The notes under the pieces were generated by a model, which worked only from the letters and a program-made list of their open reading frames with translations, was not told the origin of the DNA and did not search any database. A stretch of 64,000 nucleotides of DNA. Source: Burkholderiales bacterium RIFCSPLOWO2_12_FULL_61_40. Its GTDB lineage: Bacteria; Pseudomonadota; Gammaproteobacteria; Burkholderiales; Burkholderiaceae_C. A program made the position numbers and the translations under genes. Below are positions 23,759-31,732 of this stretch, piece after piece; positions within the stretch are counted from its first letter, which is position 1, and the number at the start of each line of letters is the position of its first letter. Where the stretch lies: the NCBI GenBank assembly GCA_001770935.1, contig MESI01000043.1:1-64000 (forward strand). The letters are read 5' to 3'.

Positions 23759-24607
23759 TCAAGTTTTCTTTTGTTCCAGTTTCTTGGCGACCGTTTCAAT
23801 TTGCTTGATGCTGGTGTCCGGCGTCGGCAAGGCCTCTGGCATGGTGCCGCCCAGTTCTGCGATGGTTTTGCGCACAGTCTGGCCCACTTGAAAGTGCGTC
23901 TGGTTGGCTTGCCGTTTGCCGCTGACCTCGTCGCGTTTGAGTTTTTCTTCGGTTTGCGTGGCGCGGAACAGATTGGCGGCCAACTCGGTGCTGCCCATGT
24001 GGTCCAGAATTTTTTGGCTTTTCTTCAGTCCCTTGTTGTCATGAATGTCTTTGGCCGACATGCCGCCGTACAGACCCCGGTAGCCGTGGTCCTGAAAGAT
24101 GGCGTAATCAATCGGCGTCTCCACCCCGGCAATTTTGGCAGCGGCGGCGAGATGCTTGTTGTGGGTCGCCATTTCATTGCGAATTGCCAGGCGTTTTTCG
24201 TCTTCGCTGAGCTGGGTGAACTTGGCATCGTCGGCCAGTTCTTGGCGCCGGGTCTGCATGGCAAAGTAGGTCTGGCCGTTGGCAATGACGGGTTTGCTGG
24301 GGTCGCCGTTCTGAACGATCAGGTAACAGGCGTAGCGGTCCAGTCGAACATCCTCCAATTCACGCTCGGCACCAGAGCCAATGGTGACCATTTTGCGGAC
24401 GTCCGCAAAATGGTTTTCAACTGGTCGATTTGACTGCTGACACGCGGTACGCGCTTTGTCTAAGACCGGCGTGAAATTTCGCCAGTATGGGTAGTCCAGC
24501 AACGGGGCCAGCTCGCGTGCCAACCAGAATTCATTGTTATTTTCATCAACATGGCGAATGCCTTCAAAGGTGGCGTGGTGTGGGGTGGCGATTTGTTTGT
24601 CAGTCAT
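23759..24607 (-). CDS. dinD: DinD-like DNA-damage-inducible protein
   Basis: The 282-residue product has a BRO-N-like N-terminal domain (TFEGIRHVDENNNEFWLARELAPLLDYPYWRNF) and the DinD pattern (YACYLIVQNGDPSKPVIANGQTYFA, RRQE, then MGSTELAANLFRATQTEEKL). E. coli DinD is an SOS-induced antagonist of RecA-driven strand exchange. No LexA box was identified just upstream. It lies 31 bp downstream of an AbiEi-like gene, in the position usually held by the abiEii toxin gene. Confidence 0.88.
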   Translation of the reverse strand: MTDKQIATPHHATFEGIRHVDENNNEFWLARELAPLLDYPYWRNFTPVLDKARTACQQSNRPVENHFADVRKMVTIGSGAERELEDVRLDRYACYLIVQNGDPSKPVIANGQTYFAMQTRRQELADDAKFTQLSEDEKRLAIRNEMATHNKHLAAAAKIAGVETPIDYAIFQDHGYRGLYGGMSAKDIHDNKGLKKSQKILDHMGSTELAANLFRATQTEEKLKRDEVSGKRQANQTHFQVGQTVRKTIAELGGTMPEALPTPDTSIKQIETVAKKLEQKKT

Positions 24608-24638
24608 TTTTATGTTTCCCTGCGTGTTAAAAGTTTGC

Positions 24639-25250
24639 TCAAGGTTTGGCCCCCAGTGCTTCCATGTAGGGTCGCATCACATTGGCGACCCTGCAAATCT
24701 GTGCGTAGCGCCACAGCGCGTCCATGCTGACGCGCCCTTGTGACCAGGCTTCGTTGAGCGCTTCCAGCGCTACATCCAGCCCGATCTTGTTGCGGAACTT
24801 GAAGCAGTCGGCCACGGTTTTAGCCATGCCAAACACCCGTACGTTGACGCCCGCCACATTGACCGTTTCAATGCCTGCCGTCATGGCATCGCCCGACATG
24901 TGCACCACCCGCAGCGGCGGATAGGTCAGCTTGGGCGGGTGCGCTTTATGGGGGATGGCCAGCCAGATGTCAGATGACTGCTGCGTGGTCAGCTCCAGCA
25001 AACGCAGCGCGGAGATTAGGCACACCACGCCTTGCCCACTCCTGGCGGCAACTTCTGCCAGTGCGCCGTGCTCAGACAATGGCCGGTCCGGCAGGGCGTA
25101 CAGCCCTCGCCCGAGTTTGGACAGCTGGCCTGCGCGTACCAGTTGTGCCACCGACACCCGAGATGCTCCCACCGCGCTGACATCCCGCGTGCGCAGCACG
25201 CCCTTGCTGCGGGCGAGCGTGAGAATGGGGTGGTGTGGTTCAAGCGCCAT
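24639..25250 (-). CDS. AbiEi-like antitoxin/transcriptional regulator
   Basis: The 203-residue protein has an N-terminal winged helix (AbiEi_4-like: LARSKGVLRTRDVSAVGASRVSVAQLVRAGQL, GRGLYALPD) and the C-terminal AbiEi domain (VFGMAKTVADCFKFRNKIGLDVALEAL). AbiEi represses its own operon and normally opposes the nucleotidyltransferase toxin AbiEii. No AbiEii gene follows; dinD does. A strong nested palindrome lies directly upstream. Many chromosomal AbiEi-type proteins are similarly orphan. Confidence 0.85.
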   Translation of the reverse strand: MALEPHHPILTLARSKGVLRTRDVSAVGASRVSVAQLVRAGQLSKLGRGLYALPDRPLSEHGALAEVAARSGQGVVCLISALRLLELTTQQSSDIWLAIPHKAHPPKLTYPPLRVVHMSGDAMTAGIETVNVAGVNVRVFGMAKTVADCFKFRNKIGLDVALEALNEAWSQGRVSMDALWRYAQICRVANVMRPYMEALGAKP

Positions 25251-25260
25251 GGGGACAGCT

Positions 25261-25306
25261 TATACAAAAAAGCGGCATAAATTAACAAATGCCGATTATT
25301 TGTATA
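25261..25306. promoter_or_regulatory. Nested palindrome upstream of the AbiEi-like gene
   Basis: Outer arms tatacaaa / tttgtata and inner arms cggcat / atgccg are all perfect and share one centre. The site begins 11 bp before the gene start and is a likely operator for autoregulation by the AbiEi winged helix. Confidence 0.65.
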
Positions 25307-25397
25307 TTCCTTTTCACGAAACCATTGTGAGCAAGTCCTCAAAATGGTCGCGTTTGAACCCTATCGAGGACGTGCTCGGAATGGTTTCCAAACGGCG

Positions 25398-25488
25398 CTG
25401 GCGCCAGCGCGCCTTGGCCTAGTTTGTAAGCCTTTTAGGCCTCTAGCCCGCGTACTGTTTGCGTGAGCAGCTATTAATAGCGTAGCAA
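25398..25488 (+). repeat. Right direct repeat: displaced MFS 3' end plus interspersed repeat copy 5
   Basis: It matches 23597-23695 and includes codons for WRQRALA and a TAG stop in the plus frame, now outside any real gene. The repeat ends 10 bp before the stop of the GMC oxidoreductase gene. Confidence 0.88.
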
Positions 25489-25498
25489 GTGCAGGGGC

Positions 25499-27106
25499 TC
25501 AAACCCCCGCGCGGATCAGATCGGCGGCCTTCTCGCCGATCATCATGGTGGGGGCGTTGGTGTTGCCGGTGATCAGGTTGGGCATGATGGAGGTGTCCAC
25601 CACACGCAGCCCGGCGATGCCGTGTACCCGCAGGCTGGGGTCCACCACTGCCATGGGGTCGGTGGCCGGGCCCATTTTGCAGGTGCCGCTGGGGTGGTAT
25701 TCGGTATCCGAGTGCCGACGCAAAAAATTCACCACTTCCGGGATGTTGTCGCGCTCCAGGGGGTACAGCATCTTGCCCCGGTAGGGCGCCAGCGGTGCCG
25801 ACTGCATGATGTCGTAGCCGATCTGCGCGCCCTTGACCAGGGTGGCCATGTCGCGCGGGTCTTGGAAGTAGGCGGGGTCGATCAGCGGCGCGGCCTTGGG
25901 GTCGGCACTGGCCAGGGTGACGCTGCCCCGGCTCTTGGGGCGCATCAGGGTGACGTGCAAGGTGTAGCCGTGGCCCAGGTGCGGTTTGCGGGTGTGGTCG
26001 TCCACCATGCCGGTGCACAGCGCGAGCTGGATGTCCGGGGCTTTTTCGGTTTTGTCGGTGTACAAAAAGGCCTGCGATTCGGCCACGTTGGTGCTGACCC
26101 AGCCAGTGCGCTTCTTGCGCCACTCAAAAATCGAGCGAACAATCGCCCAGGCGCCGGACAGTGAAAAGCCCAGGGTGGCGTCCTTGCGCCGGGTGCGGTA
26201 AATCAGGACTGTGGTGACGTGGTCTTGCAGGTTCTGGCCCACACCGGGCAAATCGTGGGCGACAGGAATGCCGTGCTGCTGCAAGTGGGCGGCCGGGCCA
26301 ATGCCTGAGAGCATGAGCAACTGGGGCGAGCCATAGGCCCCGCCCGACAAGATCACTTCGCGGCGGGCGCGCACCTGCGTGGATTGGCCGCCTTGCAGGT
26401 ACTGTGCACCCACTGCGCGTTTGCCTTCGAGCAGCACACGGCTGGTGTGCGCGCGGGTGATGACGCGCAGGTTGGGGCGGTTCAGGTGGGGCGTGATGTA
26501 GGCCTTGGCGGCGCTGAAACGCTCGCCATTTTTTTGGGTGACCTGGGCCGGGGAACAGCCGAACTGGGTCGCACCGTTGTAGTCCGGCGTGCGGGGCACG
26601 CCCTGGGTGGCGCAGGCCTCCAGAAACGCGTCGTTGATCACGCTGGGGCTGCGCAGGTAGCTCACGTTCAAGGGGCCGCCTTCTCCCCGGTATTTGTTGG
26701 CGCCTATGCACTCACTGTGTTCGGACCGTTTGAACAGGGGCAGCACATCGTGGTAGCTCCAGCCGGTATTGCCCAGCGCGGCCCATTGGTCATAGTCTTC
26801 GCGGTTGCCGCGGGTGTAGACCATGGCGTTGAGGGAACTGCTGCCGCCCATGACTTTGCCGCGGGGTTGAAAGCCTTTACGGCCGTTCAACCCAGGTTGG
26901 GGCACGGTGTTGTAGCACCAGCTGAAGGCGCCCACGGGCGCGGTGGCAGCAAAGCCCAGGGGAGCGTGGATAAAGGGTGATGAGTCAGGGCCGCCAGCTT
27001 CCAGCAGGCATACGGACACCGCCGGGTCTTCGCTCAAGCGGCTGGCCACCACGCAGCCGGCTGCGCCGCCCCCCACCACGACGTAGTCAAATTCTTGCAG
27101 TTCCAT
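25499..27106 (-). CDS. GMC-family FAD-dependent alcohol/choline dehydrogenase
   Basis: This 535-residue flavoprotein has the Rossmann FAD motif (VVVGGGAAGCVVASRL), the GMC signature 1 (GKVMGGSSSLNAMVYTRGN), signature 2 (SGGAYGSPQLLMLSGIGP) and the C-terminal catalytic pair in HPSGTCKMG and the NTNAPTMMIGEKAADLI end. It resembles AlkJ-type alcohol dehydrogenases and BetA. With the aldehyde dehydrogenase gene just upstream it could oxidise an alcohol to an acid in two steps; the substrate is inference. The two genes are 11 bp apart and form an operon. Confidence 0.9.
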   Translation of the reverse strand: MELQEFDYVVVGGGAAGCVVASRLSEDPAVSVCLLEAGGPDSSPFIHAPLGFAATAPVGAFSWCYNTVPQPGLNGRKGFQPRGKVMGGSSSLNAMVYTRGNREDYDQWAALGNTGWSYHDVLPLFKRSEHSECIGANKYRGEGGPLNVSYLRSPSVINDAFLEACATQGVPRTPDYNGATQFGCSPAQVTQKNGERFSAAKAYITPHLNRPNLRVITRAHTSRVLLEGKRAVGAQYLQGGQSTQVRARREVILSGGAYGSPQLLMLSGIGPAAHLQQHGIPVAHDLPGVGQNLQDHVTTVLIYRTRRKDATLGFSLSGAWAIVRSIFEWRKKRTGWVSTNVAESQAFLYTDKTEKAPDIQLALCTGMVDDHTRKPHLGHGYTLHVTLMRPKSRGSVTLASADPKAAPLIDPAYFQDPRDMATLVKGAQIGYDIMQSAPLAPYRGKMLYPLERDNIPEVVNFLRRHSDTEYHPSGTCKMGPATDPMAVVDPSLRVHGIAGLRVVDTSIMPNLITGNTNAPTMMIGEKAADLIRAGV

Positions 27107-27117
27107 ACATCAAGGCC

Positions 27118-28560
27118 CTATTTGGTGAGGAAATTGAGGTACCAGTCGGCGAACTTGCCATAGGGGGGCCACAAAAACTTCACGGCGCTGAAGGGGGCCT
27201 GGTAAAACACCGGGCGCATTTTGGAGAAGGTGACAAAACCCTCGTAGCCGTGGTAGTGGCCCATGCCGCTGTCACCCACGCCACCAAAGGGCAGGTCGTG
27301 CTGGCCGACGTGGAACAGGCCGTCGTTGACACTCACGCCGCCCGACATGACCTTGTGCAGCAGGTCGTGTACCAGGCGCTTGTTGTTGCTGAAGGGGTAC
27401 AGCGCCAGGGGGCGCGGTCCGTCGTTGATGGTCTCTATGGGTTCTTCGATGGCGTTGAACGCAATGACCGGCAACACCGGGCCAAAGATTTCACGGGTCA
27501 GCAGGCTGCAGTCCGCCGGGGCGTTGAGCACCAGGTGCGGGGCAATCTTGTGGGTGGCGGCATCCCATTTTTTACCGGGGATGAGTTGCACCAGCTTGGC
27601 ACCACGCTGCTCGGCTTCTTCCATGGCGGCCACCACGCGGTTAAAGGCGCGTTCGTCGATCATGGCGGTGAAGTCGGGCGAATCCAGCCGGGGGTAGCGG
27701 GCCACCACAATCTCTTTGGCCATGGCGACAAAGTCCGCAATCTTGGTCTTGGGCACGTAGACGTGGTCGACGGTGGTGCAGATCTGGCCCGCGTTGAAAC
27801 ACTTCACAAAGAGCAGGCGTTCCGCGGCCTTGCGCAAGGGGAAGTCGTCGCAAATGATGGCGGGGGATTTGCCGCCCAGCTCCAGCGTGACCGGGCACAG
27901 GTTGGTGGCTGCGGCAGCCATGACGGCGCGCCCGGTCTGGCCGGAGCCGGTGAACAGCAGGTGGTCGAATTTGAGCTGGGAAAACTCGATGCCCACGCCG
28001 CCGGTTTCGTCAAAAAAGGCCAGTTTCTCGCGGGGGAAGTAGGCCGGGCATTTGTCGATGAGCAGCTTGGCCAGATGGCGGGAGTTTTCCGACATTTTGA
28101 CCATGGCGCGGTTGCCGGCGGCAAAGGTGGCAATCAGGCCATTGAAGCTGAGGTTGATGGGAAAGTTCCAGGGCACGATGGAACCCACCACCCCAAGGGG
28201 TTGCGGAATGACGCGGTTGCGGGCGCCAAAGAAATTGCGCCAGTCCACGCCCCGGCGCTGGGGCTTCATCCATTTTTTGAGGTGCTTGAGGGTGTGGTCC
28301 ACACCGTCCATGACGCCAAAGATTTCGGCAAACAGGGTCTCGTGGCGGGAGCGGTTGCCGTAGTCGGCGCTGATGGCGTCCACGATGGCATCGCGGTTGT
28401 CGCGGATGAACGCTTTCAGGGCGAGCAAATCGGCCTTGCGTTCGGCAAAGCTGGGGTAGGGGTGGGCGAGGTAGGCGGAGCGTTGCAGCTTGAGGGTTTC
28501 TTTCAGCGCGGTGCGGGTCACGTCAATGGGCGTCACGGAATGCAGGGGGATGGCAGACAT
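27118..28560 (-). CDS. Coniferyl-aldehyde-dehydrogenase-like NAD(P)-dependent aldehyde dehydrogenase
   Basis: The start at 28560 has a gaggt ribosome-binding site and yields 480 residues; the track ORF starts too far upstream at 28683. Motifs: VPWNFPINLSFNGLI, the glutamate in VTLELGGKSPAII, the catalytic cysteine in CFNAGQICTT and PFGGVGDSGMGHYHG. The short length and the C-terminal hydrophobic tail are typical of the CalB/coniferyl aldehyde dehydrogenase branch, which oxidises aromatic or long-chain aldehydes. It is divergent from a Crp/Fnr-type regulator that probably controls it. Confidence 0.88.
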   Translation of the reverse strand: MSAIPLHSVTPIDVTRTALKETLKLQRSAYLAHPYPSFAERKADLLALKAFIRDNRDAIVDAISADYGNRSRHETLFAEIFGVMDGVDHTLKHLKKWMKPQRRGVDWRNFFGARNRVIPQPLGVVGSIVPWNFPINLSFNGLIATFAAGNRAMVKMSENSRHLAKLLIDKCPAYFPREKLAFFDETGGVGIEFSQLKFDHLLFTGSGQTGRAVMAAAATNLCPVTLELGGKSPAIICDDFPLRKAAERLLFVKCFNAGQICTTVDHVYVPKTKIADFVAMAKEIVVARYPRLDSPDFTAMIDERAFNRVVAAMEEAEQRGAKLVQLIPGKKWDAATHKIAPHLVLNAPADCSLLTREIFGPVLPVIAFNAIEEPIETINDGPRPLALYPFSNNKRLVHDLLHKVMSGGVSVNDGLFHVGQHDLPFGGVGDSGMGHYHGYEGFVTFSKMRPVFYQAPFSAVKFLWPPYGKFADWYLNFLTK

Positions 28561-28672
28561 GGGGGATACCTCTTTTGGTTGGTCTACGAGGAGCAGCGGG
28601 GACGCATGTGCGGTGCAGATGCCATGGCAGCGTCCATGCGGTGCTTCATTGTCCTGAACGTTAACCCGTCGC

Positions 28673-28690
28673 TTGACTGACAACTGTCAA
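28673..28690. promoter_or_regulatory. Operator-like palindrome between the aldehyde dehydrogenase and Crp/Fnr genes
   Basis: The arms ttgac and gtcaa flank 8 bases, in the divergent region where a Crp/Fnr regulator would bind. It lacks the exact TTGAT-N4-ATCAA consensus of Fnr. Confidence 0.4.
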
Positions 28691-28728
28691 AAATTTAACA
28701 TTCGAGGGTATTTACCGGGTGGAAATGG

Positions 28729-29424
28729 ATGCCGTACTCCAAAAGTGAAATGCTCAAAACCATGTCGCACAACCCCTGGTTCGCAGGGCTGCCTTTGAGC
28801 GAGCGCAGGGCGATGCTGGCCGTAGCGGACGTGGTCCATGTGCACGCAGGGGAAATGCTGTACCGCAAAGGCGATTCTGCAGCCGGATTTTTTGGCGTGC
28901 TTGCGGGCGCGTTCAAGGTGTCCAGCGTGGGGGAAGACGGACGCGAAGGCATCTTGTCGGTGGTGGAGCAGGGCAACTGGTTTGGCGAGGCCTCGCTGCT
29001 GGATGGCTTGGCGCGCCCCCATGATGCGACGGCGATGCACAACAGCGATGTGCTGGTCATCAGTCCGCCCGCCTTTGCGCGGCTGATGCGGCGCAATGCG
29101 TTTGCCCGTGGCATGGCGGGTTTGCTGTGCAGCCGGGTGCGTGCCTTGTACGGCCTGGTGGAAGACGCCATGCTGCGCTCCACCCGGACCCGTGTGGCGC
29201 GGCGTTTGCTGGCCTTGACACGGGGGGACGCCACCATGGCGCCCAAGGCCCGTGCCAGTGTGTTGGTGTCCCAGGAGGCGCTGGCGATGATGCTGGGCAT
29301 CACCCGCCAGACCATGTCCCGTGAGCTCAAGGATCTGGTGCGTGCGGGTGTGGTGAAGCTGAGCTATTGCCGCATTGATATTGTGTCGATGGCGGCCTTG
29401 GAACTGCGGGGCGCTTCGGCCTGA
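28729..29424 (+). CDS. Crp/Fnr-family transcriptional regulator
   Basis: The 231-residue protein has a cyclic-nucleotide-type beta-roll (HAGEMLYRKGDSAAGFFGVLAG, GNWFGEASLLDG) and a C-terminal winged helix (LVSQEALAMMLGITRQTMSRELKDLVRAG). It lacks the Fnr-type N-terminal cysteine cluster, so oxygen sensing through a 4Fe-4S centre is unlikely. It is divergent from the GMC/aldehyde dehydrogenase operon, its probable target. An ATG at 28750 is an alternative start. Confidence 0.88.
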   Translation: MPYSKSEMLKTMSHNPWFAGLPLSERRAMLAVADVVHVHAGEMLYRKGDSAAGFFGVLAGAFKVSSVGEDGREGILSVVEQGNWFGEASLLDGLARPHDATAMHNSDVLVISPPAFARLMRRNAFARGMAGLLCSRVRALYGLVEDAMLRSTRTRVARRLLALTRGDATMAPKARASVLVSQEALAMMLGITRQTMSRELKDLVRAGVVKLSYCRIDIVSMAALELRGASA

Positions 29425-29520
29425 ATTCAGAGACTTTTTGCGTCGGACTGTCTCCGCGTTTGTGTCAGTCCATGGCACACTTGCCTTCGGTGTGTCAGCG
29501 TTCATAGCGTGGAGTGAAGA

Positions 29521-30534
29521 ATGGCGAAAGTTCAGTTGCAGGTTCTCAAGTCGGGCATCACGTCGGCAGCGGTTGCCCACCCGCAACGCCTTTGCGCGAT
29601 GCTGGCCGAGCAGCACGGGGTGAGCCACTCCACCATGGGCAAATGGCTGCGCTTGTTGATTGACGAGGGCTGGCTGGTGCGCGAGGGCACCTCCCGCCCG
29701 GTCTACCGGCCCGGCCTGTGGCGCGATGTCAGCCGCAGTTATGCGCTGGCGGGGCTGGATGAACAGACCCCGTGGGAGCGCGACTTTGCGCCCTGTTTTT
29801 CTTTGTCGCCCAACGTCACCCGTCTGGCGCACTACGCTTTTACCGAGTTGCTGAACAATGCGGTGGACCACAGCGGCGGCAGCCGCGTGTCCGTGTCCAT
29901 GCGCCAGAACCGCACCCACCTGCACTTGCTGATGCGCGACGACGGCTGCGGCGTGCTGGAGCGTATCCGCACGGCGTTTCAGATCGACAACCCGCAGCTG
30001 GCCCTGCTGGAGCTGAGCAAGGGCAAGCTCACCACCCAGCCCGACTTCCACACCGGGCGGGGCCTGTTTTTCACCTCCCGCTTGTTCGAGGTGTTTGACC
30101 TGTACGCCAACGGCCTGACCTACCAGCGCAACGACTGGAAGCGCGGCGGCTGGCTCAAGGCCAGCCCGGCACAGGCCCCCGGCACCGCCATCTTCATGTC
30201 CTTGTCGCTGAACTCGCCGCGCACGCTGGAAGAGGTGTTTGTCGCCCATGCCAAGGGCGCCGACGATTTGAGTTTTTCACGCACCGAAGTGGCCATGCGT
30301 TTGGCCCATGCCGAGGGAGAAAAGCTGGAGTCGCGCGGGCAAGCCAAACGCATTGCCGCGCGGCTGGAGTCGTTCGATTCCGTGGACCTGGATTTTGAGG
30401 GCGTGGACGTCATTGGCCAGGCCTTTGCCGACGAGTTGTTCCGGGTTTTTCCCCGGCGCAGTCCGCAGGTGCAACTGAACCCCCGCAACATGTCCAGCGC
30501 GGTGGCGGCCATGGTGGCGCAGACACTGGAGTAG
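29521..30534 (+). CDS. GHKL ATPase with N-terminal winged helix and C-terminal STAS-like DUF4325 domain
   Basis: The 337-residue protein begins with a helix-turn-helix-like region (RLCAMLAEQHGVSHSTMGKWLRLLIDEGWLV), followed by a histidine-kinase-like ATPase fold with the N-box FTELLNNAVDHSG, DDGCGV and a G-box GRGLFFTSRL. The C-terminus (SRGQAKRIAARLESFDSVDLDFEGVDVIGQAFADELFRVF) is the STAS-like DUF4325 domain. This looks like an anti-sigma-factor kinase and its STAS partner fused in one chain with a DNA-binding head. Its targets are unknown. It is a single gene. Confidence 0.82.
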   Translation: MAKVQLQVLKSGITSAAVAHPQRLCAMLAEQHGVSHSTMGKWLRLLIDEGWLVREGTSRPVYRPGLWRDVSRSYALAGLDEQTPWERDFAPCFSLSPNVTRLAHYAFTELLNNAVDHSGGSRVSVSMRQNRTHLHLLMRDDGCGVLERIRTAFQIDNPQLALLELSKGKLTTQPDFHTGRGLFFTSRLFEVFDLYANGLTYQRNDWKRGGWLKASPAQAPGTAIFMSLSLNSPRTLEEVFVAHAKGADDLSFSRTEVAMRLAHAEGEKLESRGQAKRIAARLESFDSVDLDFEGVDVIGQAFADELFRVFPRRSPQVQLNPRNMSSAVAAMVAQTLE

Positions 30535-30553
30535 GGGTAGGCTGCGGCCTGCC

Positions 30554-30599
30554 TTGACAATTGGGTACAGTGGAATACACTCTTTTAGTGCTGCACTAA
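30554..30599 (+). promoter_or_regulatory. Promoter and operator of the RelE-like toxin-antitoxin operon
   Basis: -35 TTGACA (30554-30559) and -10 TACACT (30576-30581), 16 bp apart, are followed at once by the perfect palindrome ttagtgc-t-gcactaa (30585-30599). A repressor bound there would cover the transcription start. The antitoxin ATG is at 30626. Confidence 0.68.
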
Positions 30600-30625
30600 T
30601 TTGGTAATACTCTAATGAGAACACC

Positions 30626-30904
30626 ATGCAAACTATCACTTCCCCCCCAACAGTCAAGGTCGTCGGTGCCAACGGACAGATTTCGCTCGGCAAACAATTT
30701 GCGGGCCGTCAAGTTTTGGTCGAAGAACAGGAAGCGGGCGTTTGGCTGATCCGCACGGCAACGGTCATTCCAGATAACGAACGCTGGCTGCATGAAGCGC
30801 AAGCGGCCTCCGACTTGGCTCGTGCTCTTGAATGGTCAAAGCAACATCCTGCCTCTGACGTTCACACGGACACTCTTCTGGCGGCTGCGGCCCAGAGCGA
30901 GTGA
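30626..30904 (+). CDS. Putative antitoxin of a RelE-like module
   Basis: The 92-residue protein opens with an AbrB/MazE-like strand pattern (VKVVGANGQISLGKQFAGRQVLVEEQEAGVWLIRTA) that probably binds DNA, and ends in a helical tail (LARALEWSKQHPASDVHTDTLLAAA) suited to wrapping a toxin. It overlaps the following RelE-like gene by 4 bp (GTGA). The operator palindrome just upstream supports autoregulation. I do not recognise a named family. Confidence 0.7.
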   Translation: MQTITSPPTVKVVGANGQISLGKQFAGRQVLVEEQEAGVWLIRTATVIPDNERWLHEAQAASDLARALEWSKQHPASDVHTDTLLAAAAQSE

Positions 30905-31230
30905 ACCGGATGGGTTCCAACGACACCCCTATTCGCCTTGACTTGAACAACCCGGTTTTTCAAGAACGCTTGTTTGGCCTGCAAAAGCCGGAACGCAACG
31001 CTGCCATTGATACCCTGCGGAAAATCCGGCAGTTGAGCTGGGGCCAGCTTTACCGTGACAACGGTTTGAAGTGGGAAAAAATCGTCAGCGTCAAACCACC
31101 GCGGGGGATTGACGCAATCTACTCATTGAGAATCACCCAGTCCCGCCGTTGCACCGCGTATCGTGACGGCGATTTCATGCGGTTTTTGACAGTGGCACCA
31201 GATCACGACAGCACCTACGGGCGGAAGTAG
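30901..31230 (+). CDS. RelE/ParE-superfamily toxin-like protein
   Basis: A 109-residue product from the GTG at 30901 (or 106 from the ATG at 30910). The C-terminal half, YSLRITQSRRCTAYRDGDFMRFLTVAPDHDSTY, follows the RelE-superfamily pattern of a basic strand, a second strand with arginine, and a final DHD..Y. RelE-like toxins cleave mRNA on the ribosome. The gene is coupled to the antitoxin gene before it. The family fit is by pattern only. Confidence 0.68.
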   Translation: MNRMGSNDTPIRLDLNNPVFQERLFGLQKPERNAAIDTLRKIRQLSWGQLYRDNGLKWEKIVSVKPPRGIDAIYSLRITQSRRCTAYRDGDFMRFLTVAPDHDSTYGRK

Positions 31231-31732
31231 CCAATTCGGGGGGGGCCTTCAACTTTGCATATTTCGGCATCTTGCTTGACTCTTGTCGGAAACAAAAGGG
31301 AATTCCTTCTACCCAATGGCAGTCTCGCAGTAGAGGAGGCATCAGGTAGATCATCCAGCCAGTTCAAGACAGACTCAGCAAATAGAGTCATGGAAATATG
31401 AAATGTTCAACTGGAACTTTGGTTATTGCCATGAAGAATTGTCAAGAGTCCATTCTTCTCATCTGTGAATTCCCGTTTGACCTCATCGGCGCATGGATGA
31501 GCGCGTAACGCTCCACGCCGTCGCTGTGGTCCGTAAACGCAACTTCGCAACTGGCCTTGAGAAATTGCTCGATTTGTTCAATCGTGCGTAGCTGCGACTC
31601 CTTCATGTTGATCACCATTCTGAGGATGATCAACCCACTCACCAATTCACCTCAAATTGCGGCTTCAGGCTCATACCTCATTGGACAAGGCTAGCTTTTA
31701 TGCATTCAGGGGTGGCCGGTAAAATCGGCCCC
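31231..31732. other. Gene-poor stretch of 500 bp before mnmG
   Basis: Apart from a transposase fragment on the minus strand (about 31442-31606), I see no gene. The composition is lower in GC than the surroundings. The final 60 bp should hold the mnmG promoter; no clear -35/-10 pair was assigned. Confidence 0.6.
31442..31606 (-). pseudogene. N-terminal fragment of a DDE transposase/integrase
   Basis: From the ATG at 31606 the translation [20 protein letters not shown] and then VAFTDHSDGVERYALI matches the start of a widespread integrase-core transposase whose next residues should be a VLKRF-type helix-turn-helix. After about 37 residues the similarity stops and the frame ends. The rest of the element and its ends are missing. 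Confidence 0.55.

Larger units (their letters stand above)
23622..25488. mobile_element. Cassette of about 1.8 kb inserted at the MFS 3' end
   Basis: The dinD-like and AbiEi-like genes lie between roughly 90-bp direct repeats made of the MFS gene's last codons and the following short repeat. The arrangement mirrors the one at copA. No recombinase is present. The two genes are on the strand opposite to the MFS gene. Confidence 0.62.

Noticed and set aside
26977-28680. 567-residue plus-strand ORF opposite the GMC and aldehyde dehydrogenase genes
   Set aside because: The minus-strand enzymes show all family signatures; the plus ORF is rich in Gly, Val and His with no recognisable domain.
28687-30249. 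520-residue minus-strand ORF opposite the Crp/Fnr and DUF4325 genes
   Set aside because: It crosses two supported genes and the divergent promoter region; composition is typical of an antisense shadow.
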